Shown: piece by piece, positions 32,296 through 41,302 of the stretch
Layout: every line of letters starts with the position of its first letter
Numbering within the stretch: the stretch's first letter is position 1
NCBI RefSeq assembly: GCF_030294945.1
Contig: NZ_AP018448.1
Coordinates: 5,920,001 to 5,984,000, forward strand
Direction: 5' to 3'
DNA length: 64,000 bases
Source: Streptomyces graminofaciens
GTDB taxonomy: Bacteria; Actinomycetota; Actinomycetes; Streptomycetales; Streptomycetaceae
Made by a program: the position numbers and the translations under genes
Notes under the pieces: model-generated
Database searches by the model: none
Told to the model about the DNA's origin: nothing
What the model saw: only the letters and a program-made list of their open reading frames with translations

Positions 32296-33942
32296 ATGCT
32301 CCCGAACGCCACCCGCCAGGCCTCCGCGCCCCCCGAGGCCGTCGCCCCCCTCGTACGGGGCATCACCGTGCTGCGGCGGCTCACCGAGGCGGACGGGACG
32401 CTGAGCCTGAGCGGCCTGGAGAAGGCCACCGGGCTCGCCCGCTCGACCGTCGACCGGATCACGGCGACGCTGGCCCGGATGGGCTACGTACGGCTGGACG
32501 GCCGGGACGCGTCCCTCGCCCCCCGCCTGATGGAGCTGGGCAACGCCTACCTCGCCGCGATCCGTCTCCCCCGCCTCCTCGACGCGTACGCCGACGCCCT
32601 CGCCGACGAGCTGGACGAGTCGGTCTCGCTCGCGGTCGGCGACCAGGACGGCATCCGCTTCATCCACCAGGCGACCCGTCGCCGCGCGATGTCCCTCAGC
32701 TTCCGCATCGGCGACCTGCTCCCCGCCGAACGCACCGCGCCGGGACCGCTGTTCGCCGCCGAGTGGGGACCGGCGCAGTGGGCCCGCTGGCGGGAGAGGC
32801 GCACGGCCGACCCCGAGGGGCACGGCTTCCCGGCCGTACCGCCGCGCGCCGGGGCGTACGACGGGTTCGAGGCCCGCACGGAGGAGGCGCGGGCGCAAGG
32901 GTGGGCGCTGGACGACGAGTTGATCGAGCCGGGGCTGGTGGCGGTGTCGGTGCCGGTACGCGACCCGCGCGACGGCCGGGTCGCGTGCGTGGCGAGCGTG
33001 GTGAGCCATACCAGCAGGCACACCGTCGACTCCCTGCGCTCGGCGCTGCTGCCCCGGCTGCGGGCGGCGGTGGCGGAGATGGAACAGCGGCTGCGCGCGA
33101 CCGGACCGGCCGCGGCATCCGGCGCGCCCTCCGGTCTGGCCGCCTGGACCGGGGCCTCCAAGCAGGAACTGGGCCGGGAGTTCATCGAGTCCCTCGCCCG
33201 GGGACTGACGGTGGTCACCTCCTTCGACGAGGGCCGCGCCGACCTCACCCTCACCGAGGTCGCCCAGGCCACCGGGCTCCCCCGGGCGACGGCCCGCCGG
33301 GCCCTGATCACACTGGAACACCTGGGGTACGTCGCCTCGCACGACCGGACGTTCAGCCTGACACCTCGCGTACTGGCCCTGGGCTTCCCGCCCCTGTCGA
33401 TGCTGCCGCTGCCCCGGATCGCCACCCCGCACCTGACCGAACTCTCCACCCGGGTCCAGGACTCGGCGTCGCTGGCGGTCCTCACCGGGGACGAGATCCA
33501 GTACACCGCCCGGGTCGCCACCAGCCGCATCATGAGCGTCAACATCACGGTCGGTACGCGGCTGCCGGCGTACGCGACGTCGCTGGGCCGCGTGATGCTG
33601 GCGCACCTCCTCCCGGAGGCCCGCCTCCCGGAGGCCCGGCCCGCGCTGACCCCGCACACGATCACGGACCGCGGGGAACTGGTGGGCGTCCTGGAGCGCG
33701 TACGGGCCGAGGGGTACGCCCTGGTCGACGGCGAACTGGAGGAGGGGCTCCGCTCGATCGCCGTCCCCGTACGGGACGGCTCCGGCCGCACCGTGGCCGC
33801 CGTCAACGTGGCGATGCACAGCAGCCGGCGCACGGTCGAGGAGTGCGTGACGGAGGTCCTGCCGGAACTGCGCGCGACGGTGGCCCGCGTGGAGGCGGAG
33901 CTGAGGGTGGCGGGAAGGTTCAGAAGGGTGGCGGACGCGTAA
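32296..33942 (+). CDS. Fused double IclR-type transcriptional regulator
   Basis: A 548-residue protein made of two complete IclR regulators in tandem. The first has a helix-turn-helix at about 30-75 (LSLSGLEKATGLARSTVDRITATLARMGYV) and an IclR effector domain to about 265. A short Ala/Gly linker follows. The second has a helix-turn-helix at about 310-355 (LTLTEVAQATGLPRATARRALITLEHLGYV) and an effector domain ending VAVNVAMHSSRRTVEE. The second half resembles PcaR/PobR-type activators of protocatechuate and 4-hydroxybenzoate catabolism, but no such catabolic genes are near. Normal IclR proteins are about 250 residues. ATG 32296. Target and ligand are unknown. Confidence 0.85.
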   Translation: MLPNATRQASAPPEAVAPLVRGITVLRRLTEADGTLSLSGLEKATGLARSTVDRITATLARMGYVRLDGRDASLAPRLMELGNAYLAAIRLPRLLDAYADALADELDESVSLAVGDQDGIRFIHQATRRRAMSLSFRIGDLLPAERTAPGPLFAAEWGPAQWARWRERRTADPEGHGFPAVPPRAGAYDGFEARTEEARAQGWALDDELIEPGLVAVSVPVRDPRDGRVACVASVVSHTSRHTVDSLRSALLPRLRAAVAEMEQRLRATGPAAASGAPSGLAAWTGASKQELGREFIESLARGLTVVTSFDEGRADLTLTEVAQATGLPRATARRALITLEHLGYVASHDRTFSLTPRVLALGFPPLSMLPLPRIATPHLTELSTRVQDSASLAVLTGDEIQYTARVATSRIMSVNITVGTRLPAYATSLGRVMLAHLLPEARLPEARPALTPHTITDRGELVGVLERVRAEGYALVDGELEEGLRSIAVPVRDGSGRTVAAVNVAMHSSRRTVEECVTEVLPELRATVARVEAELRVAGRFRRVADA

Positions 33943-33966
33943 CAGCCCTGTTGGGGCCGCACCCCC

Positions 33967-34032
33967 TCAGGGCCGCGGGGAACTGCGCGAGCAACCACGA
34001 CGCACCCGCACCCGCACCCGCACCCGCACCCG
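33967..34032. repeat. Dispersed repeat copy 3 followed by CCCGCA microsatellite
   Basis: GGCCGCGGGGAACTGCGCGA then GCAACCACGACGCAC (33970-33999 approximately) belongs to the same family as 19044-19086. It runs directly into about five copies of the hexamer CCCGCA. Confidence 0.6.
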
Positions 34033-34161
34033 CCGAACGAACCCGCCGACGAAACCCCACACGCGCGAACACCGTACGCTGAACCCCTCACCCGTACGCA
34101 CCCCGCGAATACCGTGCGCTACGGTGATCGTCAGCAGCCGCCCACAGGAGAGGACCCGGCG

Positions 34162-34911
34162 ATGCCAGCCGAGAAGCCGGCCGCGAAGGCCAAGCAGCGG
34201 GAGGTGTTCCCGTCGGTGTGGACCCGGCCCCGGACCGGGCGGGAGCAGCCCGCGTTGAGCCGGGAGCAGATCGTGGCCGAGGCCCTGCGCCTGCTCGACG
34301 AGGAGGGCATCGACGCGCTCAGCATGCGCAAGCTCGGCGGCCGCCTGGGCGCCGGCGCCACCTCGCTCTACCGCCACGTGACCAACAAGGACGAACTGAT
34401 CGAGCTGGCCGTGGACGAGATCTACGGCGAGATCGAGGTCCCCGACTCCCCCGGCCCGGCGAACTGGCGTACCGACACGGCCCGCCTCGCCCACAGCCTG
34501 CGCGCGACGATCCTGCGCCATCCCTGGCTCGCCTCCGTCCTCGGCGAGCTGGGCATGTCGTACCTCGGCCCGAACTGGATGCGGATCTCCGAGGCCATGC
34601 TGCGCCTGCTGACCGGCGCCGGTTTCCCGGTCGGCGAGGCCGACCGGGCGCTCTCCACGCTCGTCGCGTACGTCACCGGCATGGCCACCAGCGAGGCCGC
34701 CTGGCTCAACGTCCTCGCCCGCAGCGGCCAGGACGAGCGGACCGCGGTCGAACGCCTGTGGCCGGCCGCCGAGGAGGCCGCCCAGGACTATCCGCTGCTC
34801 CGCGAGGGCTACGCCGACCAGCGCGGGGCGGATCCCCGGACGGCCCGGGACGAGGGGTTCCAGTACGGGCTGGAGCGGGTGCTGGACGGGCTGGAGACGC
34901 GCCTCAGGTGA
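34162..34911 (+). CDS. TetR/AcrR-family regulator with TetR-C (TetR_C_1-like) domain
   Basis: A 249-residue regulator. A basic N-terminal extension of about 38 residues precedes the helix-turn-helix LSREQIVAEALRLLDEEGIDALSMRKLGGRLGAGATSLYRHVTNKDEL (about 34-81). The LGGRLGAGATSLYRHV pattern and the length place it in the subgroup closest to classic tetracycline repressors. The C-terminal helical domain is typical. ATG 34162 has GAGGA upstream. It is convergent with the ABC exporter genes; a regulatory link is possible but not evident. Confidence 0.87.
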   Translation: MPAEKPAAKAKQREVFPSVWTRPRTGREQPALSREQIVAEALRLLDEEGIDALSMRKLGGRLGAGATSLYRHVTNKDELIELAVDEIYGEIEVPDSPGPANWRTDTARLAHSLRATILRHPWLASVLGELGMSYLGPNWMRISEAMLRLLTGAGFPVGEADRALSTLVAYVTGMATSEAAWLNVLARSGQDERTAVERLWPAAEEAAQDYPLLREGYADQRGADPRTARDEGFQYGLERVLDGLETRLR

Positions 34912-34976
34912 CGGCGGCCTCGTGAGCCGGGGGCACGACCCGGTTCAGGGCCGCGACTCCGACTCCCCCCGCCCGC

Positions 34977-35813
34977 TCACCCGTTGACGCCCGTATAGCG
35001 GCTCAGGCTCCAGTTCCACAGCAGCCGTGACAGCACGAAGGCGGCCAGGCCGATGAACGGCGAGGCCGCGGCGAGCGCCTCCGGGACGCCCATGGTGCCG
35101 CCGTGCCCGGTCAGTACCCCGGCCGGGAAGTAGGCGATGAAGGCGAGCGGCACCACGAAGGTGAACACACCGGAGGCGATCTTCGGCAGGATGCTGAGCG
35201 GGTAGCTGCCGAAGGTCCCCATCAGCTCCTCCAGCCACTGGGCCCAGTACGAGGTGGCCGGGAAGTGGAACGCGGCGGCGGCCAGGGCCGTGAACATCGC
35301 GGCCTCGACCAGCATCCCGCCGATCACTCCCGCCACCACGTACGTGATCCGCCCGGCCGTCCAGTCGTGCGTGCTCCGCTGGATCGCGGCGACGAACAGA
35401 CCGACCGCGACGACCAGGTCACCGATGGCGTTGACCGGGAAGAACGTCAGCTGGACCTGCCGGTACACCGGCATCGGACGGATCAGACAGGGATCGACGA
35501 CCCCCTCCTGGACGAGGACGGTCATGTACTGGATCCGGCCCAGGAAGAGCACGTACAGGCCGTGCGCGAGCATCCGCATGCTCGCGATGAGCAGCACGTC
35601 GGAGCTGGACCAGCCGCCGAGCCCCGGGAACCGGGTGAGCAGCACCGAGGCGAAAACGATGATCGAGACCTGCCAGATGGCTCCGATCGCGACGTTCATC
35701 AGGAACTCGCCCCGATATTCCAGCCGGGCCCGGAAGTTGAGCTTGGTGACGCGCCAGACGACCCGCCAGGCGTGCATGGCTCCTTGCGACGGCGTACTCG
35801 TGTCGGTACTCAC
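34977..35813 (-). CDS. ABC-2 type transporter permease (second permease)
   Basis: A 278-residue integral membrane protein with six hydrophobic helices. It belongs to the ABC-2 permease group often annotated DUF990/ABC2_membrane_6 and carries the pattern VQEGVVDPCLIRPMPVYRQV (about 103-122) characteristic of these exporters. It is the last gene of the operon ATPase-permease-permease; only 7 bases separate it from the upstream permease gene. The two permeases probably form a heterodimer energised by the ATPase. Substrate unknown; such systems export lipids, drugs or peptides. Confidence 0.83.
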   Translation of the reverse strand: MSTDTSTPSQGAMHAWRVVWRVTKLNFRARLEYRGEFLMNVAIGAIWQVSIIVFASVLLTRFPGLGGWSSSDVLLIASMRMLAHGLYVLFLGRIQYMTVLVQEGVVDPCLIRPMPVYRQVQLTFFPVNAIGDLVVAVGLFVAAIQRSTHDWTAGRITYVVAGVIGGMLVEAAMFTALAAAAFHFPATSYWAQWLEELMGTFGSYPLSILPKIASGVFTFVVPLAFIAYFPAGVLTGHGGTMGVPEALAAASPFIGLAAFVLSRLLWNWSLSRYTGVNG

Positions 35814-35820
35814 GTTCTCC

Positions 35821-36663
35821 TCAGCCTCCCTGCGCCACGACGCGTCGGCCGGCCCGGTCCCACAGCCGGCGGGTCAGCGCGGCGAGCAGCACGATCCAGA
35901 CCGCCTGGATGCCCATCTGCGCGAAGGCGTCACCGATGTCGATCCGTCCGATGTAGATGGAGAGCGGTACGCCGAGCGTCGACTGGAACGGCAGATACGT
36001 GCTGAGGGTGATGAACCAGTCGGGGAAGTACCACAGCGGCGCGTACACGCCGGACAGCAGGTTCTGCGCGAACACGATGATGAGCAGGGCGGCCTCGTTG
36101 CGCAGCGTCCAGAAGCAGAGCAGGTCGACGAGCATCATCACGTAGTACAGGACGAGTTGACCGAGCAGCAGGCTGAGCGCGAAGACGCCCGCGACCGCGA
36201 CCGACCCGGGCGGCGCGACCACTCCCACGGCGAGCGACAGCACGTATCCGGCGAGGACCCAGCCGAAGCCGTACAGCTGGTCGCCGAGGGCGCGCAGGGC
36301 GTAGTACCGGCGCGGCCGCATCGGCCGTAGGTACCAGTAGACGATCGTGCCGAAGTGCAGATGCTGGATCACCATGTCGCGCCCCGCCTGGCGGTCCAGC
36401 CCCCGGATCCGGGAGGCCAGTACGGCCAGTACGGCGTAGGTGACGGCCTGGGTCTCGTCCAGCCCCGCGCTGCTGCTGGTGTTCGCGTACAGCCCGCGCC
36501 AGAGATAGACGACGAGACACACCTGCACGAACAGCCGTACGGCGGTGGCGGTCATCCGGGGCGGCGCGAGCAGCTCGCCGCGGGGGGTGATCCAGGCGAT
36601 GCGCAGGGCGCGCGAGACGCGGGTGCCGGTGCCTTCGGCAGAGGTGGCGGTGGCTGTGGCCAT
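35821..36663 (-). CDS. ABC-2 type transporter permease (first permease)
   Basis: A 280-residue permease paralogous to the next gene, with six hydrophobic helices. After a basic, cytosolic N-terminus it contains RDMVIQHLHFGTIVYWYLRPMRPRRYYALR (about 95-124), the counterpart of the RPMP motif in its partner. Start ATG 36663 lies 3 bases after the ATPase stop codon. It is predicted to form the membrane channel with its partner. Confidence 0.83.
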   Translation of the reverse strand: MATATATSAEGTGTRVSRALRIAWITPRGELLAPPRMTATAVRLFVQVCLVVYLWRGLYANTSSSAGLDETQAVTYAVLAVLASRIRGLDRQAGRDMVIQHLHFGTIVYWYLRPMRPRRYYALRALGDQLYGFGWVLAGYVLSLAVGVVAPPGSVAVAGVFALSLLLGQLVLYYVMMLVDLLCFWTLRNEAALLIIVFAQNLLSGVYAPLWYFPDWFITLSTYLPFQSTLGVPLSIYIGRIDIGDAFAQMGIQAVWIVLLAALTRRLWDRAGRRVVAQGG

Positions 36664-36666
36664 GGC

Positions 36667-37734
36667 TCAGCCACGCCCCTGGGAGGCGGCGTCGACGACG
36701 CCCCGATCGTCCTGCGCGGGCAACTCGCTGAGGTAGGCGGCGCGCATGACGTCCTCGAGGTCGTTCTCCTCCAGGGCGAGGTCGGCGACCTGGAAGCGCG
36801 CGATGATCGCCTTGAGCGCCTCGTGGACGGTGGGCGCGTTCGGCCCGTCGGGCCCGAAGACGAGGCGGGGCCCTTCCTGCCGCACCAAGGCGATTCCTTC
36901 GAACCCGGGCAGCACCGCGGGATCGACGCCATGCTCGGCGTCGCCCGGATCGGCGAGCGTGACCCGAACCTGCCACGTGCCGCTTGCGAACCGCCGCCGT
37001 ATCTCCTCCAGCGGCCCGTCGAGCACGATCCGCCCGTGGTTGATGAGCACGACGCGCTCGGCGAGCCGGGCGACCTCGGTCATGTCGTGCGTGGTGAGCA
37101 GGACGGTACGGTCGCGCTCCTCGACCTGGTGCCGCAGGAACCGCCGTACCTGCTCCTTGACCACGACGTCCATGCCGATGGTGGGCTCGTCGAGAAAGAC
37201 GACGGGAGGATCGTGCAGGAGCGAGGCGGCCAGATCGCACCGCACGCGCTGGCCGAGGGACAGATGCCGGACGCGGGTGTCCCAGAACTCGGAGAGTTCG
37301 AGGAGCCCGTCGAACTCGTCCATCCGGGCCCGGAACCGCTGCTCCGGAACCCCGTAGATGTCCCGGAGAATGGCGAACGACTCCCGAGCGGGCAGATCCC
37401 ACCACAACTGCGTCCGCTGCCCGAAGACGGCCCCGATGTTACGGGCGTTGCGCTCACGGTCCCGATGGGGAACGACGCCGGCGACGACCGCCTCACCGGA
37501 CGTGGGCCTGAGAATCCCGGTGAGCATCTTGATGGTGGTGGACTTGCCGGCCCCGTTGGGCCCGAGCAAAGCGAGCAACTGCCCGCCGCCCACACTGAAT
37601 GTCACGTCCTGCACCGCGGCCTTGGCCACCCGCTCCGGACTGATGAGCGACCGCATCGCACCGGCGAACCCCGCCCCGCGCACGGTCGTGTGAAACACCT
37701 TGGACAGCCCGCGCGCCTCGATCACGGCAGACAA
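36667..37734 (-). CDS. ABC transporter ATP-binding protein (DrrA/NatA-like)
   Basis: A 355-residue ATPase. Walker A is GPNGAGKSTTIKML (about 54-67), the signature is LSLGQRVRCDLAASLL (about 155-170), Walker B is PVVFLDEPTIGMD (about 175-187), and the H-loop is LLTTHDM. A C-terminal extension of about 100 residues resembles that of DrrA-type exporters. First gene of the three-gene operon, starting ATG 37734. A candidate operator (37811-37847) lies upstream. Confidence 0.9.
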   Translation of the reverse strand: MSAVIEARGLSKVFHTTVRGAGFAGAMRSLISPERVAKAAVQDVTFSVGGGQLLALLGPNGAGKSTTIKMLTGILRPTSGEAVVAGVVPHRDRERNARNIGAVFGQRTQLWWDLPARESFAILRDIYGVPEQRFRARMDEFDGLLELSEFWDTRVRHLSLGQRVRCDLAASLLHDPPVVFLDEPTIGMDVVVKEQVRRFLRHQVEERDRTVLLTTHDMTEVARLAERVVLINHGRIVLDGPLEEIRRRFASGTWQVRVTLADPGDAEHGVDPAVLPGFEGIALVRQEGPRLVFGPDGPNAPTVHEALKAIIARFQVADLALEENDLEDVMRAAYLSELPAQDDRGVVDAASQGRG

Positions 37735-37810
37735 TTGGCTTCACCCCCCGCTCTCGTATGCAGCCGGCGCTTCGGTTCGAAATCCCGAACGTCATCCGGT
37801 ATGCGGCCGC

Positions 37811-37847
37811 AATGCTAGGGCTTGCCCCTGCGGGAAGGCCAAGCATT
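37811..37847. promoter_or_regulatory. Imperfect palindrome upstream of ABC exporter operon
   Basis: AATGCTAGGGCTT (37811-37823) and AAGGCCAAGCATT (37835-37847) match as an inverted repeat at 11 of 13 positions. It is a candidate operator about 80 bases before the ATPase start. A 24-bp direct duplication follows at 37852-37899. Confidence 0.4.
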
Positions 37848-37937
37848 TGAAGCCCCGGAGACCGGGCATGCGAACGCCCCGGAGACCGGACATGCGAACC
37901 CGCGAGGAAGATCGGCCGGCAGACCGTGGGACACCAA

Positions 37938-37965
37938 GCGCCGACCGGGGTTTCCGGATCGGCGC
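37938..37965 (-). terminator. Terminator after the secreted hydrolase gene
   Basis: GCGCCGACCGG pairs with CCGGATCGGCGC (one bulged A) around a 5-base loop, 28 bases past the minus-strand hydrolase stop. Confidence 0.55.
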
Positions 37966-37992
37966 CTGGTGTTCCCCCGCGCATGCCGAGTA

Positions 37993-40677
37993 CTAACCCT
38001 TCGTCAGCGGTGTGACGGCGATCCGGTCGATCACCGGTGCGTACGGGGATCGCTGGTCGTACCGGTTGTAGGTGTCGCCGTCGAAGTCCGGCAGTTCCTC
38101 CGCCGTGAAGGTGATCCGGTTCGTGCCCTTCTTCAGCGTGAGGGGGACGGTCAGATCCCGGAAGTCGTTGAAGTGGAAGGTCGTCGGGAACAACACCCTG
38201 CGGGCCGGGCCGCCGTTCACCGAGAGGTCGGCGTGGCGGGCGATCGGGTCGGGGTTGTAGTGGGTGGCCGGTGCCTGTTCGGCGTTGGAGTAGCGGATCG
38301 TGACCGCGTGCCGCCCGGACCTGGCAGCCACCACGTCGATCGTGAGGGCGTTGGCGGTGCCGTTGCCGATGTCCGTGACGGACTTCCCGTTCGTGGCGAA
38401 GGTGTACTGGTCGGTCGTTCTGGCCGCTCCGGAGAGTGTGCCGTCCTCGGCCTGGTACACGGTGGGCACCAGAGTGCCCTTCGACGGCGACACCCGCAGC
38501 CGGTCGAGCACCAGCTCGCGGGAGGCGCCGGTGACGGTGATCTTGTTGATGCCGGCGGACAGGAACATCTTGACCGTGTCCGTACCCGGCCCACCGCTTC
38601 CGATCTTGGGAAGGTCGAGCTCCTCACCGTTGAGCGACAGGCCCGCCTTGCCACCGCCTAGGTGGTCGACGGACACCGTCGACTCGCCGTCGGCGGGTGA
38701 GTAGACCCAGAAGGTCGCGGAAGCGCGCTTGGACAGGGCCACCGCGCCCGGGCCCGAAGCGCCGGGGTAGGTGTAGCCGGGCCGGGCTCCGGTGAGGGTG
38801 GCGTACTCGGCCTCGTAGATCGCCGGCTGGGTCACGTGCTCGTCGCGCAGGGCCAGGTCGATCTTGTCGATGATCGCGTCGCCCTTGGTGACGCCCAGGT
38901 CCGTGTCCTTCGCGGAGAGCGTGATCCGGTGCTTGCCGGCGGTCAGCTTCACGGTGGTGTCGGTGTGGCCCCAGACCACCCACTTGTAGCCGAGCGGCAG
39001 CCGCAGTTCCTGCGGGTCCTTGCCGTCGACGCGCAGGAAGACGTTGGTGGGGCCCTGTTCCTTCACCAGGTCGTACAGGTTGTAGGAGTTGGCGAAGACG
39101 CTCAGGTCGTACGTGCCGTCCTTCGGGACGTCCACGTCGAAGGCGAGCACCCCGTCGGAGCCGGTGCGCAGACCGCCGACGTTGTAGTCGCCGGACGTCG
39201 CGAACTTGCCGACGTCGGAGGGCCTGCCCTCAGGCCCGTTCTTGGAGTAGCCGCTGCCGGTGTAGGTGGCGTTCTCCGCCTCGTACGTCGTGCGCCAGCT
39301 CGTCGAGGGTGTGGCCGGCTTCCCGCCGTTTCCGCCCGGGGAGAGGATGACCTGGTACGCGGACATGGCGTTCATGCCCGTCATCGGCAGCGTCACCGTG
39401 CCGTCCGAGCCGACCGCGACCTCCTGCTCGGCCAGCCGCAGGGGCTGGGCCGAGTCGCCGACCTGTCCGGTCCACGGGATCTCCTGCACGGTGGCGTGCA
39501 CTGTTTTCCCGAACAGCTTCGGGTCGATGTTCTCGAAGACGACGTTCGCGTCGCCGCTCTTGCCGCCGAAGAGGGCCCGGGACTGCTTCTTCTCGTCGTC
39601 GAGCGTGGCCACGCCCTGGAGCGTGTACTGCTGGTTCGGATGGGGAGCGGTCACCTTCACCGTGTGCCCGGACATCTGCCCGTACGCGTTGAACAGCCAC
39701 CACTGGCCGTTGCCCTTGTTGGCGTCGACGGCGGAGTCGTTGAGGTTGCCGTCGATGTTCCAGTACGCCAGGTCGGCGTCGATCTTCGACTCCTCGATGG
39801 CGGAGACCCACTGGACGACCTGGCCGGGCACGGACAGGTGGTAGTTGTGGCCGTACTCGTTGACGTTGATCGGCAGCGGATCGATCCCGACCTCGCGCTC
39901 CCACTGCCGGTACTTGGCCACGCTCGTGCGGACCGCGGCGGGGCTGGACAGCTCGTGCCAGGTCATCACGTCCGGGACGACGTCGTTGGCCTTGGCGTAC
40001 TGCAGGAAGCCCTTGACCTGGTCGAAGAGGAGGGAGGTGTTCGGGCCCGCGATCCGGGCGTCCGGGTCCAGGCTCTTGATGAGCCGGTAGGTCTCCTTCC
40101 ACGCCGCGAAGAAGTCCTTCGGGTCGTCGAGCCAGGAGGTCCTGTTGTAACTCCAGTCGCCGGTTCCGAACATGTTCCCTTCGGGTTCGTTGAAGGGGAC
40201 GTAGACGACGTGGTCCTTGTAGTCGCCCGTGGTCAGGACCTGCCGGACCTGCTTCTTGATCTTCTCCTTGAAGTCGGCGAGCTTCGCGGGACCGTCCGCG
40301 CCGGGCCACTCGTAGGGGAAGCCCCGGTAGATGTCGGTCATGTAGATGTAGACGTCCTTGCCGCCGGAGTCCACGAACGGCGGCAGGATCTCCAGCGCGT
40401 CCGCGCCGGGGTGCTGCGGACCGTCCTGCGCTTTGGTGGACACCGTGCGCAGATGCATCCCCTCGATGAGGTTGCGGCTCGGCGCTCCGTCGCCGTAGAC
40501 CCCGTACAACGAGCCGCTGGCACCCCCGTGGAAGGCACCGGTGTCAGTGGCGAGATCGATGACGAGCCGTTCCGGTTCCGCCGCCCGGGCCATGCCGGCG
40601 GACGGTACGGCGAGCATGGTGGTGACGACGGCCGCCACCGCGGTGCCGACTGCCATCGTTCTTTTTCCTTGTCGCAC
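37993..40677 (-). CDS. Secreted clan GH-A-like glycoside hydrolase with three CBM6/35-like modules
   Basis: An 894-residue exported enzyme. The GTG start at 40677 has GGAG six bases upstream and gives a normal signal peptide (RQGKR, then AVGTAVAAVVTTMLAVPSAG). A longer frame begins 42 residues earlier without one. The catalytic region is about 33-440. FVPFNEPEGN holds a probable acid/base Glu164 (Asn-Glu-Pro as in clan GH-A), and NVNEYGHNYHL holds a possible nucleophile Glu274. Three beta-sandwich carbohydrate-binding-like modules follow (about 460-615, 620-735, 745-894), beginning TYEAENATYTG, IYEAEYATLTG and VYQAEDGTLSG. The catalytic part is clearly paralogous to the gene at 47631. A LacI-type operator overlaps its promoter. 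Exact GH family and substrate are not identified. Confidence 0.75.
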   Translation of the reverse strand: MRQGKRTMAVGTAVAAVVTTMLAVPSAGMARAAEPERLVIDLATDTGAFHGGASGSLYGVYGDGAPSRNLIEGMHLRTVSTKAQDGPQHPGADALEILPPFVDSGGKDVYIYMTDIYRGFPYEWPGADGPAKLADFKEKIKKQVRQVLTTGDYKDHVVYVPFNEPEGNMFGTGDWSYNRTSWLDDPKDFFAAWKETYRLIKSLDPDARIAGPNTSLLFDQVKGFLQYAKANDVVPDVMTWHELSSPAAVRTSVAKYRQWEREVGIDPLPINVNEYGHNYHLSVPGQVVQWVSAIEESKIDADLAYWNIDGNLNDSAVDANKGNGQWWLFNAYGQMSGHTVKVTAPHPNQQYTLQGVATLDDEKKQSRALFGGKSGDANVVFENIDPKLFGKTVHATVQEIPWTGQVGDSAQPLRLAEQEVAVGSDGTVTLPMTGMNAMSAYQVILSPGGNGGKPATPSTSWRTTYEAENATYTGSGYSKNGPEGRPSDVGKFATSGDYNVGGLRTGSDGVLAFDVDVPKDGTYDLSVFANSYNLYDLVKEQGPTNVFLRVDGKDPQELRLPLGYKWVVWGHTDTTVKLTAGKHRITLSAKDTDLGVTKGDAIIDKIDLALRDEHVTQPAIYEAEYATLTGARPGYTYPGASGPGAVALSKRASATFWVYSPADGESTVSVDHLGGGKAGLSLNGEELDLPKIGSGGPGTDTVKMFLSAGINKITVTGASRELVLDRLRVSPSKGTLVPTVYQAEDGTLSGAARTTDQYTFATNGKSVTDIGNGTANALTIDVVAARSGRHAVTIRYSNAEQAPATHYNPDPIARHADLSVNGGPARRVLFPTTFHFNDFRDLTVPLTLKKGTNRITFTAEELPDFDGDTYNRYDQRSPYAPVIDRIAVTPLTKG

Positions 40678-40828
40678 TGAGGTCTCCGTGGATTCCGTGG
40701 CTTCTCGGACGCTGGATCCGATGCGTTCCGCACGTACGGGGCCGGTCCGTGGTGGCCCGTGGTGGTCCGTGGTGTGCCGAATCAGCGAGGCACCCGCCGC
40801 CACGTACGAGGGCGACGGTCACTCGGTG

Positions 40829-40868
40829 GCAGCCGCCGCCCGGAGGGGGAGCTTCGGGCGGCGGCTGC
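40829..40868. other. Perfect 14-bp hairpin in hydrolase 5' region
   Basis: GCAGCCGCCGCCCG and CGGGCGGCGGCTGC enclose a 12-base loop. It lies between the hydrolase promoter and its start codon, so it would be in the mRNA leader: a possible attenuator or stabilising structure. Confidence 0.5.
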
Positions 40869-40950
40869 ACAGGGGGTAAGGGCTGCGGCGACGCTCCGAT
40901 GTCTGGGTGACGCCTCGATAGCGGTCATGGCCCCGACCCCTCGATACTCA

Positions 40951-40964
40951 TCGAACCGGTTCGA
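40951..40964. promoter_or_regulatory. LacI-type operator O1 (hydrolase promoter)
   Basis: TCGAACCGGTTCGA, a perfect 14-bp palindrome, two bases downstream of the minus-strand -10 box and therefore over the probable transcription start. Confidence 0.75.
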
Positions 40965-40966
40965 GG

Positions 40967-40995
40967 AAGCTAGCACCGAGGAAACCGGCCAGCAA
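40967..40995 (-). promoter_or_regulatory. Candidate promoter of the minus-strand hydrolase
   Basis: On the minus strand TTGCTG (40995-40990), 17 bases, TAGCTT (40972-40967). Operator O1 follows immediately. Confidence 0.5.
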
Positions 40996-41179
40996 TACCC
41001 TCGACACGGATCCCGCCGGCCGCACACGGACAGTCGCCCCGGAGGGGATCAGGGTGCTTCCGACCCGTCGCATCTGGCCTTTGACCTGCTGGAGAGTCAG
41101 GCAAAGAGCAGGTCGCGGCAGGCATCGCACGTCCACGACTGACGTTTCCGGCCCGTTACGAGAAATTCGGCACGAGGCG

Positions 41180-41208
41180 TTGACACCCGTCCGGGTTGCT
41201 CCTACCTT
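41180..41208 (+). promoter_or_regulatory. Candidate promoter of lacI-type gene
   Basis: TTGACA (41180-41185), 17 bases, TACCTT (41203-41208). The -35 box is a full consensus match. Operator O2 begins eight bases downstream. Confidence 0.6.
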
Positions 41209-41216
41209 CACTTCAC

Positions 41217-41230
41217 GCGAACCGGTTCGA
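41217..41230. promoter_or_regulatory. LacI-type operator O2
   Basis: GCGAACCGGTTCGA: differs from O1 at the first base only and covers the probable +1 region of the regulator's own promoter. Confidence 0.75.
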
Positions 41231-41266
41231 CGATCGCGTTCCGTCCGATCTCGTTCTCTGGAATCA

Positions 41267-41280
41267 TCGAACCGATTCGA
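41267..41280. promoter_or_regulatory. LacI-type operator O3
   Basis: TCGAACCGATTCGA: one base from the perfect palindrome, about 50 bp from O2 and 22 bp before the regulator start codon. Confidence 0.65.
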
Positions 41281-41302
41281 CCGCTCTCAGCAAGGAGTGC
41301 CC

